In this document: positions 47,375-63,271 of the stretch, one piece after another
Numbering within the stretch: the first letter of the stretch is position 1
Layout: each line of letters opens with the position of its first letter
Assembly (NCBI GenBank): GCA_029582165.1
Contig: CM055869.1
Coordinates: forward strand, 57,981,518 to 58,045,517
Length of the DNA stretch: 64,000 nt
Reading direction: 5' to 3'
DNA from: Portulaca oleracea
Taxonomy: Eukaryota; Streptophyta; Magnoliopsida; Caryophyllales; Portulacaceae
The notes under the pieces: model-generated
Database searches by the model: none
Told to the model about the DNA's origin: nothing
Seen by the model: the letters and a program-made list of their open reading frames with translations, nothing else
Program-made: the position numbers and the translations under genes

Positions 47375-48888
47375 TCAATCGGCTTGTTTTGCCAACCTGT
47401 GAGCATGATCCATCACCTGACTATCCATCGTCCTCACACCATCGGACTGGACACCCTTGCAAATTGCTGGTTTGAACTTCTTGTTGACAAGGAACTGGAA
47501 TTCAGCCACTGTTCCCAAGTTAGCCTTCCTCTTTCTGCTCCGCATGTCCTACCTTTGAACTTGTACACGTCCCTTCCTAAGCATCTTCCACTTGACAATC
47601 TTCTTATCCTCCTGCCGATACGAGTAGGTAGATCCCCTTCCCAAGATTGTTGCGGTTGTGGACCATCCTACCTTGTTCCCTTCTTCTATACCACATTCCT
47701 TCTCCACAAAGTCTAGGTTTTCAACTGCACTAGGCTTGGCACTATTCTGTGATGATGGCATTTCCGATTTTACTTTGACTTTGACTTTCATATAAGTCAA
47801 ACTGAGTGGGTCAAAAACTTCGAAATAATTTCCTTTGAGCAGTCCTTCGTAGGCTTCGACGTTCAGGGACAAGCTTTGACTATCTTGCCGTTTAGAGAAC
47901 TTGAGCCTTGACCTATCTTTTTTGCTGACGCCTTCCAAAGACAGGGCGTTTGCCGGAGATTTCATAGAGCTACAACTAGCTCTACCATCCACGCATGTCA
48001 TGATTTCTTGAAACGCAACTGAAGGACAATTGCAAGACAAAGGAGAACGTGTATATCCTTGGGTGGTGGGATTGTTAGCCACCCCTTCTCCCACCCGCTT
48101 CTCCTTTCTTTTCTCCTTTCTTTTTCCTTGAATCTCAACTGGCTGCACCCCATCAGCCCTTAGGCCTCCATCCATCTCATCTCCCTTCCTTGGGTCATTA
48201 AACTGATCAATGTCATCGACGTCCATAGAATCACGAATCACCTTGGTAGTGGGTTCCTTGACCACGCTTCTTGGACATTCAACCCTCTCTTCCTTGTCAC
48301 TCGTACCTCTATTGTTAACAAAACACCCCTTCTTTGCTTCCTCATTACTTCTCCCTTCCTCCTTGGAGTCTTCCTCCACCTCTATATTCGTTCTTGAAGA
48401 TTTTATATGCAAATCATGCTTAACTTTTTGAAGCTCCTTATACACTTCCATATTTTTCGGGTCCAACTCCATTGCCCGTTCAAGATTATTAATGGCTTCT
48501 TCCATGCGATCGAGTTTCACCAAGGCTGTAGCTCGTCGAAAATAAGCCTTAACATTCAAAGGGTCAAACTTAAGTACACTTTGACAGAAGGTGAGGGTTT
48601 GATTAAATTTTCCTAACTTTATACTACAGGCCGCAAGATTCAAGCTAAGCGAGGTACCCACTTCCACCATCAAACTAGCATCATCTTCACACAAAGGCTC
48701 CCCTGCACCGAGGAATTGAAAGGCTCTATCATAAGCCAAGTCTGCTTCTTCGAACTCCTTCTTCCTTAATAACTTGTTTCCTTCTTCTTTGATTTCAATA
48801 GCTTTGAAATGGCATGTCTAGGATGTGGCATGGAAGCCACAATCTGAAGAACTTCCTCATCAATATCATCCCCCATAATATGGAACAT
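47375..48888 (-). pseudogene. Intronless TPR gene copy with a frameshift and an early stop
   Basis: Read on the minus strand. From ATG at 48888 the frame gives MFHIMGDDIDEEVLQIVASM and PHPRHA, then shifts near 48800 into the frame AIEIKEEGNKLLRKKEFEEA that carries three tetratricopeptide-like helices pairs (ASLMVEVGTSLSLNLAACSI; LKFDPLNVKAYFRRATALVK; MEEAINNLERAMELDPKN), typical of the co-chaperone TPR domain of FKBP-type isomerases and Hsp90-binding proteins. A long charged, repetitive-free tail follows to a TAG at 47549-47551; the same frame stays open for 57 more codons to TGA at 47375-47377. No introns, a shift and an in-frame stop suggest a processed pseudogene. A real gene with an unrecognised intron or a sequencing error is the alternative. 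Confidence 0.6.
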
Positions 48889-51800
48889 ACCCAAGGCTGA
48901 CTATACGACCTTATGTGACAAACAAAAACAAAGATTTCCACCAACTAACTATAATTATTAAACTCCACACAACGAACACAAATGAACAACATCAACGCAC
49001 CAATCACAAATGAAATGCACCCCTTTAGTATGAAAAGAGGGAAGAAACAACACCTACCCCCAACTACTAATGCAAGAAGACACCCAATCTACTAAATAAG
49101 ACCCCTAAACTACTAGGCATACACAGACAGGCAGTCTGCCGCAACGAGCAATAAGGAACAAGAGCAAGCTGAAAGAGCACCTGAGACGCTAAGCAGTAGC
49201 ACCTTGGATTGAAAAAGACGAGTGTTCCCAGCGATGCCTGCATTCATCGGAAGAAGCCCTCATTCGCAGTTCCACCAGAGAACTCGGGAACCCCCTCCGC
49301 TCAGGTCCAGACAATGCAACACAACCGACCCAAACGATGTCGCCTTGTCCCTCGGCGCACCATTTCCTCAGACACCAGATAAACGGCGTCGGAGCCTCCA
49401 CAACCCATCGGCACGACCCCCACAAACTGGAACAAAAACACCGGAAAAACAAACTACTTACTTCCTAACAGGGAAAACCATTTATATGAAAGAGTAGATC
49501 AGACGATGACGATGTCGGCGACGGCCATCAAGCGGCCGTCACCGTCACCGGCACCGGCAGAAAGACTTAAATGAGGGGAGCCAGAAGTTAGGTGGTAGGT
49601 GAGAAGCCCGTTTTAGGACACAACAAAATTCAATTTGGTGGTTCAAAAAATAAGATGGAGATAGGTATATAATTTTATTAATTTCAAAACAACATTTGTT
49701 GGAAAGGTATATACTACTTAAAACGCTAGTTGAAGTTAACCTACTAACGACTTATATTTATCAAATCAAAAATCAAAACAGTAAACAATGTAATCATATC
49801 CGTCACAAAGACCCAGCAGTTTGACTGTAGTCCCAAGACCACTGTACAACATACTCCCAAACTTGCTATTTTAATTAAGGGTATTGAATATCATTTTGGA
49901 TTGGGTGAACAAATGACACAATTTAAACATGAAATAGCCATTAGAATGTCTACTTGTACTATATTGTTCATGAAATGGTTCTTTAAAACTAAGTTCTTTT
50001 AAGCAAATAAAACGATTTTATTAATAAAATATCAATCGATACTTACAATGAACAGTATGAAAGAGCATGTGTAGATAAAAAATAAGTAAATGAAAATCAA
50101 CTTTCAAATAATTAATATAAATTTAGTGATGTCTAGTTCCAAAATTATGACAATCTTGTCACGAATTCTTATTGATGCAATAAATCATACTCATTGAACA
50201 AAACTCTAATTTGATGAACACTAATAATCCCATACAAATATATAATTGAAGAGAGAGACCATCAATGAGAAGGATTGACGACAACCCCTTCAAGCCTCAA
50301 AAGAAATTGAGGGCTCCAAAGCAAATATTCGAAGGAAGAGGATGGAAAATGCGTTGTCTTCTTATCTTTCTCAGCTTTGCTATGTTTTGTAGATTTTCAT
50401 AGTATCATAGCATCTCTAATGCCAACCTTTAACATTTTAACGACTTTCAATATTTTTTTTTTAAAAAAAATAGAAAATAGAGGAAGAGGTGGAAGCTATT
50501 TCCATAATTAACTTGAAAAATAAGTACTAATTGCAATATATTCTCCATACAAGTTAAATGGCTCCTTAAAAGTTTCCCTTCACTTGACTAAAAGCATAAA
50601 AGGAGAATTTTTGTGTTTTTGTCATAAGGAGAAAAGAAGAGGATACAAAATTACAAACATCACTACAAGTATAGGCAACAAATTTTGCACACTTTCCAAA
50701 TGGAAACCTTGGATCATTTCCCAGAATTGTACCAGTATTCACCAACCCATACCCAAACACCTACCTAACTAAGACGCGTCTACACTTAAATTACTCCATC
50801 CAGTGTCCACCCGAAAGGGCAAAAATCTCGAGTTTTACATTCGTTGATTCGAGCCTTTACATAAAAATAAGTTGTCATACAGGAAATTGTAGAGCTGAGG
50901 TCCCAGAACTCGAACCTGTCCAATCGGATCATCGGATGCATAGTCACGAGGAGCGCTTCCAGGGTCGGTTGTTCCTGAACGTGGATCTCTAACTTTTGGA
51001 CGGATTTTTAGGCTAGTTTTGACTCCGGCATGCTTGTTCCCGTAACGCGGATCGCAAGCATATGTAGCGTTCCCGGTAACTATGATCGGATGTATGAACA
51101 ATGACCTAAACTCCGAATCTTGAACCGGGAATGTAGAGTTTCATTCATGGCTGGCTGTGTGAGATCGCATGAATGATCGATCATTCAAACCTGTCATGAA
51201 AGTCTTCATCTCAAGGGCTTGTCCTTCTGCTCGGAAAAACGATGCAGTTTGTTGTAAATTCTTAGTATAGATGATGACTGATGAGTACACAGTAGTATAC
51301 TAGTGCATCCTCATTCACAGACAATCAACCCTAACCAACCAAACAAAGCGAAACAGGTCATACACTCATACAGCAGTTATACACACAATGAGACCTCATG
51401 CCCCTTTTTGAATACCCGACAAATGGGTCATTCGGTCGGGTTAATGACATTTCAGTTCAGTTTTGTTCACATTGTGCGATGTTTGGTTCAAATTGACTTT
51501 GAGTCTACCGCTTTTGGTGATTTCATGTAAATAGAAGAATCTTAGGGGGCCAAAAAAAGAAAAGAAAATCACATCGAGTACCACTCTGTTCAGTTCAGGT
51601 CAATTCAGGTATTTGGGTCCTCTTCTTCCTAGTTCAGACACAATCATTTGCATCTAGAATCACATTCAGAGCTAAGCAATCAATCTCCATTAACAATCCG
51701 TAAAACCCAGGATAAAACAGGAATTCGTGACACAATCATTTGCATCAATCAAGAAGAAAGGATGGCCAAGCTGAGAATAGGAAGGAGTTACTACTGTCTA

Positions 51801-52319
51801 CCAAAATGTTCGCCTTTTGGAGGCAACATGGTGAATCAACTTGGACCAGACTTGGTTCATTTCACCCCCAAGATCAATGGATAATCAATTAACATCTACG
51901 AACAATGAGATAACTAGATAAGAATAGCAACCAGATAATATGAGTTCAACATTTACCACAAGTTAACTACCCCAAAAAAAGGACAAAAAGAACCTTACCC
52001 GAAATCTCACTTGCCAAGACTGCAGTTCTCAGGATCACCCACCGATTGTTGTTCTCAGGATACTTCAAAAATGTAAAAAGCTTCAGGCCTTCAGAGATCC
52101 CCGATAATCCCCAATGTATATATTACATGCACCTGAAGTTTATACTCATAGATATTTGCAATTGGCAATCATACTATTGAGAGTGAACAACCTGATTTCT
52201 GTAAGTGAACAATCACACTATTTGGAGCACAAGCTCCTAGAGCACGTAATAAGTTGCGTATAATCCCAATTGATAACACATTGGTTGCAAATGTCCCTTT
52301 GAAAGAAATGACCAAAACA
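48889..52319. other. Intergenic
   Basis: 48,900-49,600 is GC-rich in part (a GGTGACGGTGACGGCC-like run near 49535 on the minus strand) and could be a leader of the TPR copy's source. 49,600-52,140 is AT-rich with no credible frame. It holds the repeat at 50930-51090 and the partial MITE at about 52160-52250. Confidence 0.5.
50930..51090. mobile_element. Second copy of the CATAGTTACCGGGAACG repeat
   Basis: In opposite orientation to 31205-31375, it shares GTTCCCGGTAACTATGATC, GATCGCAAGCATATGTAGCG, GACTCCGGCATGCTTGTTCC and GTGGATC. The left end is less clear. Confidence 0.55.
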
Positions 52320-53741
52320 TCACAAACTTCCCACAACCTTCTCCTCATCCACTTCAATTTTTCCTCCCACTCTCGACTTACCCGAGAGCCCTTTATCCAA
52401 CATCTCTTGGTCATACTTCCTCGCCAAATCCACCTCCCCCTTCTCCACCAAAGCATCAATCAAAGCAATGTACGCGGCGTCATTCGGACTACACCCGAGC
52501 TCCTTCATCTTATCCCAAACCACAAACACCGGTCGGAGGAACCCCCACTTCCCAAACTTCCTCATCAACATCACATAAGTATCCATATTCGGGCGGACCC
52601 CAGACTCCAACATCCTCTCAAACAAGCTAAGCATCTTCTTGGGCTTAACGAGACACCGAAAGAAGCAATGGTAGGTAATCACATTCGGCTCAACCCCGCC
52701 CTTTTTCTTCATCTCATCGAGCATAGAATACGCCTCCTCCATCCTCCCATTCTCACACAAGAGCTTCACAATGGTGTTGTAAGTGACCACATTGGGTGCA
52801 CACCCATTTTCCACCATTTCCCGCATCAAACGGATCGAAAAATCAACACCCTCTTTGAGACCAACGGCATGTATGGCGGTATTATAAGCCACCACATCGA
52901 GTTTCATCCTCTTCCTCCTCATCTCCTTGTACAATTTCACAGCTTTCCATGGCTTATTACATTTGCATTGTATGTCCATATAAATCGAGTACGAAACCAA
53001 GTCTTTATGAATCATTTTCCTATCCATTTCTTCCCAAAACTCCCTACATTTACCCCACCAACCCATCTTCGAATACCCACGAAGCATCATATTGTAAATT
53101 TTGGTCTGACTCACAAACTTAACAGAACATCTTTGCTCAACCCAGAAAGATTCAGCTTCAATCACATGTTTATACTCACACAATGCATCGATTAAATCAC
53201 AAAACGAAGTATCATCCTTCAAATCAAACTCATCCAGTCTATGAAACATATCGATAGCTTCTTGAATAAAATGTGCGGATATGTACCGCTTGAACATAAT
53301 ACGAAATGTGGCGTAATTAGGCATTGAAGATGGATGCTTACGCATAGTATGAATCAATTCCCAGCATTTATCGAACTCGAAAAACTTACCCAGAATGTCA
53401 ATCATGGAGTTGTACGTCTCGGTGTTGTGTTTGAACCCGGAATCGGATTCGACCCAGGTGAAAAACTCGAGTGCCCTCTTGTAGTCGTTGCTGTAGGATG
53501 TTAGGGTTTCGCATACTGTGAAGAAATCCAGAGATTTTGGATTTGAATTTGGATTTGAAGTAGATTTGTGGTTGAAAAAGGGAGTGTTGGTGGTGGGTTT
53601 TGTGGGATTTGCAGCAAATTGATGAAAATGGTGGGATTTGAGGGAGATTTTGGGAGGGATTGGATGATGGAAGGAGAATTTTGAAGGGTTTGATCGATGG
53701 GAGAGAAGAGTGGAAAGAACTTTGGTTTTGGATGTCTTCAT
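52320..53741 (-). CDS. Pentatricopeptide repeat protein, mitochondrial type (At1g80550-like)
   Basis: Single exon, 473 aa, from ATG at 53741 to TAA/TAG at 52320. The first ~70 residues are rich in S, K, H, P and N without acid (MKTSKTKVLSTLLSHRSNPS), like a mitochondrial presequence. From about residue 90 come P-class PPR repeats of 35 aa, seen as TETYNSMIDILGKF, VVAYNTAIHAVGLKEG, NVVTYNTIVKLLCENGRMEE and NVITYHCFFRCLVKPKKM, about ten in all. There is no E or DYW domain. PPR proteins bind organellar RNA and act in its processing, stability or translation. Length and N-terminus resemble Arabidopsis At1g80550. The RNA target cannot be read here. Confidence 0.92.
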   Translation of the reverse strand: MKTSKTKVLSTLLSHRSNPSKFSFHHPIPPKISLKSHHFHQFAANPTKPTTNTPFFNHKSTSNPNSNPKSLDFFTVCETLTSYSNDYKRALEFFTWVESDSGFKHNTETYNSMIDILGKFFEFDKCWELIHTMRKHPSSMPNYATFRIMFKRYISAHFIQEAIDMFHRLDEFDLKDDTSFCDLIDALCEYKHVIEAESFWVEQRCSVKFVSQTKIYNMMLRGYSKMGWWGKCREFWEEMDRKMIHKDLVSYSIYMDIQCKCNKPWKAVKLYKEMRRKRMKLDVVAYNTAIHAVGLKEGVDFSIRLMREMVENGCAPNVVTYNTIVKLLCENGRMEEAYSMLDEMKKKGGVEPNVITYHCFFRCLVKPKKMLSLFERMLESGVRPNMDTYVMLMRKFGKWGFLRPVFVVWDKMKELGCSPNDAAYIALIDALVEKGEVDLARKYDQEMLDKGLSGKSRVGGKIEVDEEKVVGSL

Positions 53742-54700
53742 TTTTGGTTGCTACGTGTTTGGAGGAAGGAAATTGTTCGTAGGAAGCAGACTGTAGAGTG
53801 TAGAGTGTAGAGTGTATAGCCCTGGTTGAACCTAGTTTGAAGCTTCAAGCTTCAAGAGAGGCTTCAAGCTTCAAGTTCGAGGCTTTCAGGCTTCAGCAAA
53901 TAAATCTACCGCCGTTGTACGTCAAGAGTTGCGTCTAAGCACCGTTCTTTTAACTTGTACCGCAAATCATCGTACCGAAATTTACTGCAACTTACTGCAA
54001 TCTACTACAATTCACCGCAATCTACTACAATCTACTATTTACATTTCTATTAAAATCCCAAAGATTTCCAATTATCGCACCGCAACTTACCGCAACCCAC
54101 CACAATGTATCGCACCGCAACTTACCACACCACAGTTGTACCGTACAAAAGAACGATGCCTAGTACTCACTCTGTTCAATAGCAAGTGTCACTTGTTAAT
54201 GTTTGGAAAATTGGAAAAAAATTAATTCTTATTTTGGCGGTGTTAGAAATAAAATAATATGAATTTATAATTTTGTTATGGATGAACTGAACTTTTAGCT
54301 CTTATTATTTTTAACATCCATCATCTGATTAAACTTGTCCGAAAAGTGATGTAGGATAACTATATTATACATGAAACTTTTTGCAGTTCAAAAAAAAGTT
54401 AAAAATAAGCTTCACGTGTAATATCGTTACCACTACATCACTTTTCGGGCGAATTCAACTAGATGGAAGATGCTAAAAATAACGGGGGTTCAAGTTCAGT
54501 TCATTCATAACAAAGTTGTAAATTCAAATTATTTTTTGCAATACAGTCAGTGTACGGATTTTTTTTTCCAATTTCCCTTAATGATTAGTTTTTAAGTGTT
54601 TTTTTTAATTAATAATTAGTTATCAAGTGTGTCTTAAGTACATGTTAAATTTTCATGCTTATAAAATTATAAATATTATCTGAATTTGAAATATATTCGA
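53742..54700. other. 5' flank of the PPR gene and intergenic repeats
   Basis: 53798-53820 has the tandem GTAGAGTGTAGAGTGTAGAG, and 53840-53895 repeats CTTCAAGCTTCAAG. A small MITE lies at 53939-54159. 54,230-54,500 is an imperfect inverted repeat related to 32190-32500. Confidence 0.6.
53939..54159. mobile_element. Small MITE with GCAnCGTTCTTTT ends and ACCGCAA repeats
   Basis: The left end GCACCGTTCTTTTAACTTGT and the inverted right end GCATCGTTCTTTTGTACGGT are similar. The interior repeats TACCGCAA/CTACTACAAT motifs. A related start (GCCCCGTTCTTTTATCCGG) is at 63816 and runs off the window. The superfamily and target duplication are unclear. Confidence 0.55.
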
Positions 54701-54729
54701 ATCGTATTTTTAATGTCAAATCGGTTTGA

Positions 54730-56200
54730 ACTTGAAGTACATCCAACCCATAATCGTCCGCCTAAATTGATCGGTTGCTGAGGGGGTGAGCTTAGGGTGA
54801 CAATAAATACATTGCTGACCTTGGTGTTTGCCTTTGTCGACATCCATAATAGGCGCTAAAAGTTGAGGTTGCTCCTCCCTATTATGCGCTAAGACAAGGG
54901 CCAAAAGTCGGGCTCGAGAAGAGAAAAGGCATCTGTGCATTATGTGGGCAGGGATATAAAGATAGAGAACACTTGTTCAGGGACTGTGATTAGGCGCAAC
55001 GTATATGGTTTACGTCATCACTAGTTATTCGAGATCAGAATAATGGATGAGTACAAATGAACAACTGGATTGTAATCTGGCTAAAGCTGCTTTGGAAGAA
55101 AGGGGCAGAGGGAGACATCTGGTTCAGGAGTTCATTGTGCGTGCTGGTTCATCTAGATAGGAAGGAATAGGAAGACCATCAACAAGGAGTGGATCAGCCC
55201 GGGGGACATCCACAAATAGATCCATACAGAACTCAGTCTCCTTTACAAAGGAGCACTTAAGAGTCTTACGTATAGCAGACACAACAACGGAAGAGAGGAT
55301 GAGACGAGAAGAACAAATACTCTGGAATTCATATGGAGCAGAGACCTTGCTCAAGCGACGGAAGGATAATTCTACTGTGATGGAACTTGGGATTCACACT
55401 CGCTCAGAGGAGGAATATGATGGGTACTGAGACAAAATGGAAGGAAATCGAAGCAACAAGTCAAACCAGGGTTTGGTCTGTCAATATTATAAATGGAGTT
55501 CAACGCTATGGAAAACGCCATGGTCCATGGAGCATGCTATGGAGAAGCAGATGCTCAACGTAGTGCTCAACATGGACTTCGTGGAAATAGTTCAGGCGTT
55601 CAAGGGTCAAATACTGATTCCACCGTTATGCGAAAATGTCATTTACTATTGCAAAAATTTGCTAAGTTCTTTTAATTTCTACAAGACTAGGAAAGGTATT
55701 AGGTCGGAAATTAAGGAAGCACATACCTTGGCACAGAGTGCCAGGGGCTAAACCCTTTCTTAGTTGTCTTTACTTCTGTATTCTGTCTACACTACTTAAA
55801 ATAAAAACCAAACTTGCCAAAAAGAAGGGCAAAACTAGGGATAAGAGAAAACAACACACGTTAATGAAATATAGGTGGCAACGTGTCAGAGAAGCAACTT
55901 CCAGAGTTGTTCGTGACCGAGAGAATAGTCAAAAGGTTAGGATGGCCAGACGAGCGAACAATTTGGAAGTAGACAATCTTGATGATATTGATTTTAAGAT
56001 AGATCGTATGTTGAGATTATTGGCAAAGATATTGGCGTGCGATTCCTCGATGATCCACCAAACTGAAGTTTTGATCTTTTAGCAGCGTGGTTGAGTTGTG
56101 ATGGTTTTTGACAGTCGCAATTGCAAACGTCCTTGCTGTGTTTTTTACGTTTAGCTCTGTTTGGATGTAACCTTTTTTTCTTCTTGAATTAGTTGGTTAC
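54730..56200 (+). mobile_element. LINE ORF2 tail (zf-RVT, RNase H) remnant
   Basis: 54930-55010 reads CALCGQGYKDREHLFRDCD then a TAG then AQRIW, a zf-RVT zinc motif (C-x2-C...H-x4-C) of plant LINE reverse transcriptases. 55060-55130 has an NNWIVIWLKLLWKKG-like segment that usually follows. Around 55660-55751 the frame ends with RSEIKEAHTLAQSARG, the typical end of a plant LINE RNase H domain. Many stops and shifts intervene. A further open frame follows at 55738-56082. Confidence 0.6.
55738..56082 (+). CDS. Basic open frame at the 3' end of a LINE remnant
   Basis: 114 codons. It contains a lysine/arginine cluster (KTKLAKKKGKTRDKRKQ), a KYRWQRVREATSRVVRD segment, then LDDIDFKIDRMLRLLAKI. The order basic cluster, R/K-W-R/Q, D-x-D-x-x-(L/I)-x-R resembles the frames at 10390-10839 and 20907-21203. 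It begins at the end of the RNase H frame. I take it to be transposon-derived; host function is unlikely. Confidence 0.4.
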   Translation: MPGAKPFLSCLYFCILSTLLKIKTKLAKKKGKTRDKRKQHTLMKYRWQRVREATSRVVRDRENSQKVRMARRANNLEVDNLDDIDFKIDRMLRLLAKILACDSSMIHQTEVLIF

Positions 56201-56648
56201 TATTTTATTTTGCGATTTGCTGTGAATCGTAAAATTTTTATACTTTTTTGCTACAAATAATCGAAAAAACTTGCCAAAAAGAAGCATGATATTAATATTG
56301 ATAAATGCGTAATGTGCTAAGATTTTTTTTTCTTTTTTGAGAGAATGCGCTAAGATTTTTATATGAAAAATAAACGTGTTATAAATGAAAGGGCTGCTAC
56401 CCATGGATGAACTCATGATTCCCAACTTGCACCGTCAGATCCAAACCATGGGACCCACCAACTTCCTACACACCATCCGATGAGCTTGCCGTCCATTGGT
56501 CATCCTACTCTCTACACCACCCAAGAAAAAAGTCAAGTCAAACTACCCCATCATTTTCCCTTCTATCTTTCTCTCTGTAATGAATAATAATGCGTCGATT
56601 GACTGTGCTCATTTTTCACTCCTCTGCTTCTCCAACTTTCTCTCCATA

Positions 56649-56657
56649 ATATAAAAC
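56649..56657 (+). promoter_or_regulatory. TATA box of the OPR gene
   Basis: ATATAAAAC lies about 128 bp upstream of the start codon, in a pyrimidine-rich context expected for a plant core promoter. Confidence 0.6.
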
Positions 56658-56776
56658 CCACTTCACTTTGATGCAATCTTCACCCACAACTTAATTTCTC
56701 TCTACAATACTACAAAACTTCAACCAATTTCTTCTGGGTTGGGTTTGCTAGATCTGATCAGTGGTAGCAGAGATCG

Positions 56777-60928
<4,152 letters not shown>

Positions 60929-61476
60929 GTTTATAGTTGTATTTATGTCTTGGAGTAGGTATTTGTTTGGAGGAATAAGGTGTATTTATTGTGTTGATTA
61001 GGGAGTAATACAAGCATGGACTTAGCTTGGCAAAGATCTAGCCCTAATATTAGGGTTACAAGGATCCCCTAGAGTGTAAGGAGGGTCTTGGTTATTGTGT
61101 GAAAGGACTTGTGCATTGAGTTTCTAGATTGATTCAAGTATATATGTGTGAGTTTATCTTATGTATTTTCGCAAAATTAACTTAAGATCCCCCTCCCCTT
61201 CAACCCTGTTATTTTCTATGGTTAGTTTAGTTCTATCCGCATTATCTAGTATCTACATGTAGCCAACTTCATCACACTACTTGTTCTTATGTTATTATTC
61301 ACTTTACGTATAATATATATTTAAAAATTTATATATTTAATAAGTGATTGTGACTGATATGACTTGTTTATTTATAATATTTTAATAGAAATTAAAAATA
61401 CTTTTCTCATTTATTCACTATATCCCATCTTTACTAAACTTTTTTATTTTGAAAACCAAACAAAAACCAACTAACA
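60929..61476. other. 3' flank of OPR
   Basis: 3'UTR and AT-rich spacer; nothing else is recognisable. Confidence 0.6.
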
Positions 61477-62244
61477 TTAAGGAATCAAAGAAATAGTACA
61501 AACATCCCTACACACCAGGCTGTTGATTGAACTTGAACACTCATCAACCCAAATCCTCTTGCCTAAAGCTAAAGGATTGAAGTGAGCCTTAAAAATCCTT
61601 GCTAAAATTTCTCTCATCGAAATCCCCTCTCCTTTCCAGCACCACCCCGAAATTTTACTGTTAACCCATATTTCCTTGGAAATAGGACAGTGAAAGAAAG
61701 TGTGAAAGTCACATTCCTTCCAAAAACCACAAATCTCACAATTTCCTTGAATATTTGGCACCCTTCTCGCCAGATTATCAACTGTTGGAAGAATACTTTT
61801 TGCCAATCGCCACGCAAACATTCTCATACTTGGAGGAATTTCCAACTGCCAAATCTGTTTCCAAAGGGGATCATTGCTATTAGACGAGGAAGAGGGTTTT
61901 TCAAGCTTATAAAGACTTCTGACAAGATGGTAGCCAGAACGAACTGTATATCTACCATCCTTCGTAAAATGCCACGTCATAAAATCTTCAGGCAAGTCTC
62001 TACTCAAAGGTAAAGACAGGACTACCTCAACATCAATATGGTTGAGCCATTCCCTAACCCTGTCTTCTTTCCAGCACCTCGCATTTGAGTCGATCAAATC
62101 AGCCACCAATGATTCCCTATTCGCATCCGGCTTGAAAGCCCAAGGACAACAAACATAGAGCCACTCTCTAGGGAGGGAATGATGCCCTGTTCTTTTGAAA
62201 TGTAAATTAAATTGGGTGATGATAAGTGTCTTGCCCCAAGACAC
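61477..62244 (-). pseudogene. LINE reverse transcriptase C-terminal fragment (zf-RVT)
   Basis: A 255-codon open stretch on the minus strand. It contains DFMTWHFTKDGRYTVRSGYH, IWQLEIPPSMRMFAWRLAKS, LARRVPNIQGNCEICGFWKE and HTFFHCPISKEIW, the conserved order around the zf-RVT domain of plant LINEs. It has no start of its own domain, no palm domain and is cut at both sides, so it is a 5'-truncated or broken element. It remains fairly intact, which suggests a younger insertion than 54.7-56.2 kb. Confidence 0.8.
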
Positions 62245-62993
62245 TCCTTAAATGTCTTCTCCCTTATAAAAATCAATACTTATTATCGTTTTTAACCCCA
62301 ATTTTTTTGACAGATACTATTAATTATCAATTATAAGAAGCTTGGGATGTGTTGGCTACGCCAACAATTAAAATTGACACCCTAACGAATGAACCCCATC
62401 CGTTGGGCATATTTTAGACGTTTTTTTGTAAATTTTTAAAAATATAGATAAAAGTGTGATTTTATACAATTTATATATATTATTATAGTTATAGAAGTCA
62501 ATCATGTAACTTTTTTCCAATTTAATTCACAAATATATAAGTTTTCTATAATGACAAGACACAAAATATGTGTCTTGCACAAGACTTTTATCATTTCCCA
62601 ATTAAATTTAACGCACATAACTTTATCTACTTAACTTTACTAATAACCTACAATATTTTCTTTACTCATTTTATTTACCTTTGCAAACTTATCGAGTTAT
62701 GTGTTTTTAGTCACTGACACTTAACTTATATAATTTATCTAACTTATCTGCCTCTAAAGAATTGAGGAAAAAAAATGAAGAAAATATAGACCCTATTCTT
62801 TAATGTTATAGGATTGGGCCTTGTTCTTTAGAATAATAGGATCAAGTTGGGTTTGACAATGTAAGGAAACGAAATGAAATGTAAGGATAAAAATTGTGGT
62901 AGGTAAATTAGTGGTGGGGTAATATATTTTATTATTAAAATTTTGAATTTGGTTAGAGTGTTCTTTTAGAGAATTGGATAAGATAAGATTAGG
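62245..62993. other. Intergenic, AT-rich
   Basis: No gene. 62,480-62,610 has short AT-rich repeats only. Confidence 0.6.
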
Positions 62994-63263
62994 TAGCGCT
63001 AGCAAAATTTCGACCGACCTGAATTACCCGACCCGGAAAAAACCGGGTTTGGACATAGATTTTTCGTCCGAATTTCGATATTGACCGAATATTCGGACAT
63101 AAAATTTCTCTTTTTTTCTATTGTCTGAACCCAATTTTTGCTTCGTCCGAATTGTCCGACCCGAAATAAAACCGGGTCCGGCCATGAAATTCTCGTCCGA
63201 ATTTGACATTGTCCGAATTTGTCCGACCCGAATTTTCCTGAACTCGAAATTTTGCCAGCGCTA
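62994..63263. mobile_element. Intact hAT MITE (TAGCGCTGGCAAAATTTCG family)
   Basis: The left end TAGCGCTAGCAAAATTTCG and the inverted right end TAGCGCTGGCAAAATTTCG differ at one base. AGATTAGG flanks both sides exactly (62986-62993, 63264-63271), a perfect 8-bp target duplication. The interior repeats TTGTCCGACCCG and TTCGTCCGAATTT motifs. No transposase. Length is 270 bp. Confidence 0.92.
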
Positions 63264-63271
63264 AGATTAGG

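Noticed and set aside
52254..53195. 313-codon plus-strand frame
   Set aside because: It is antisense to the PPR gene; the minus-strand protein has clear PPR repeats.
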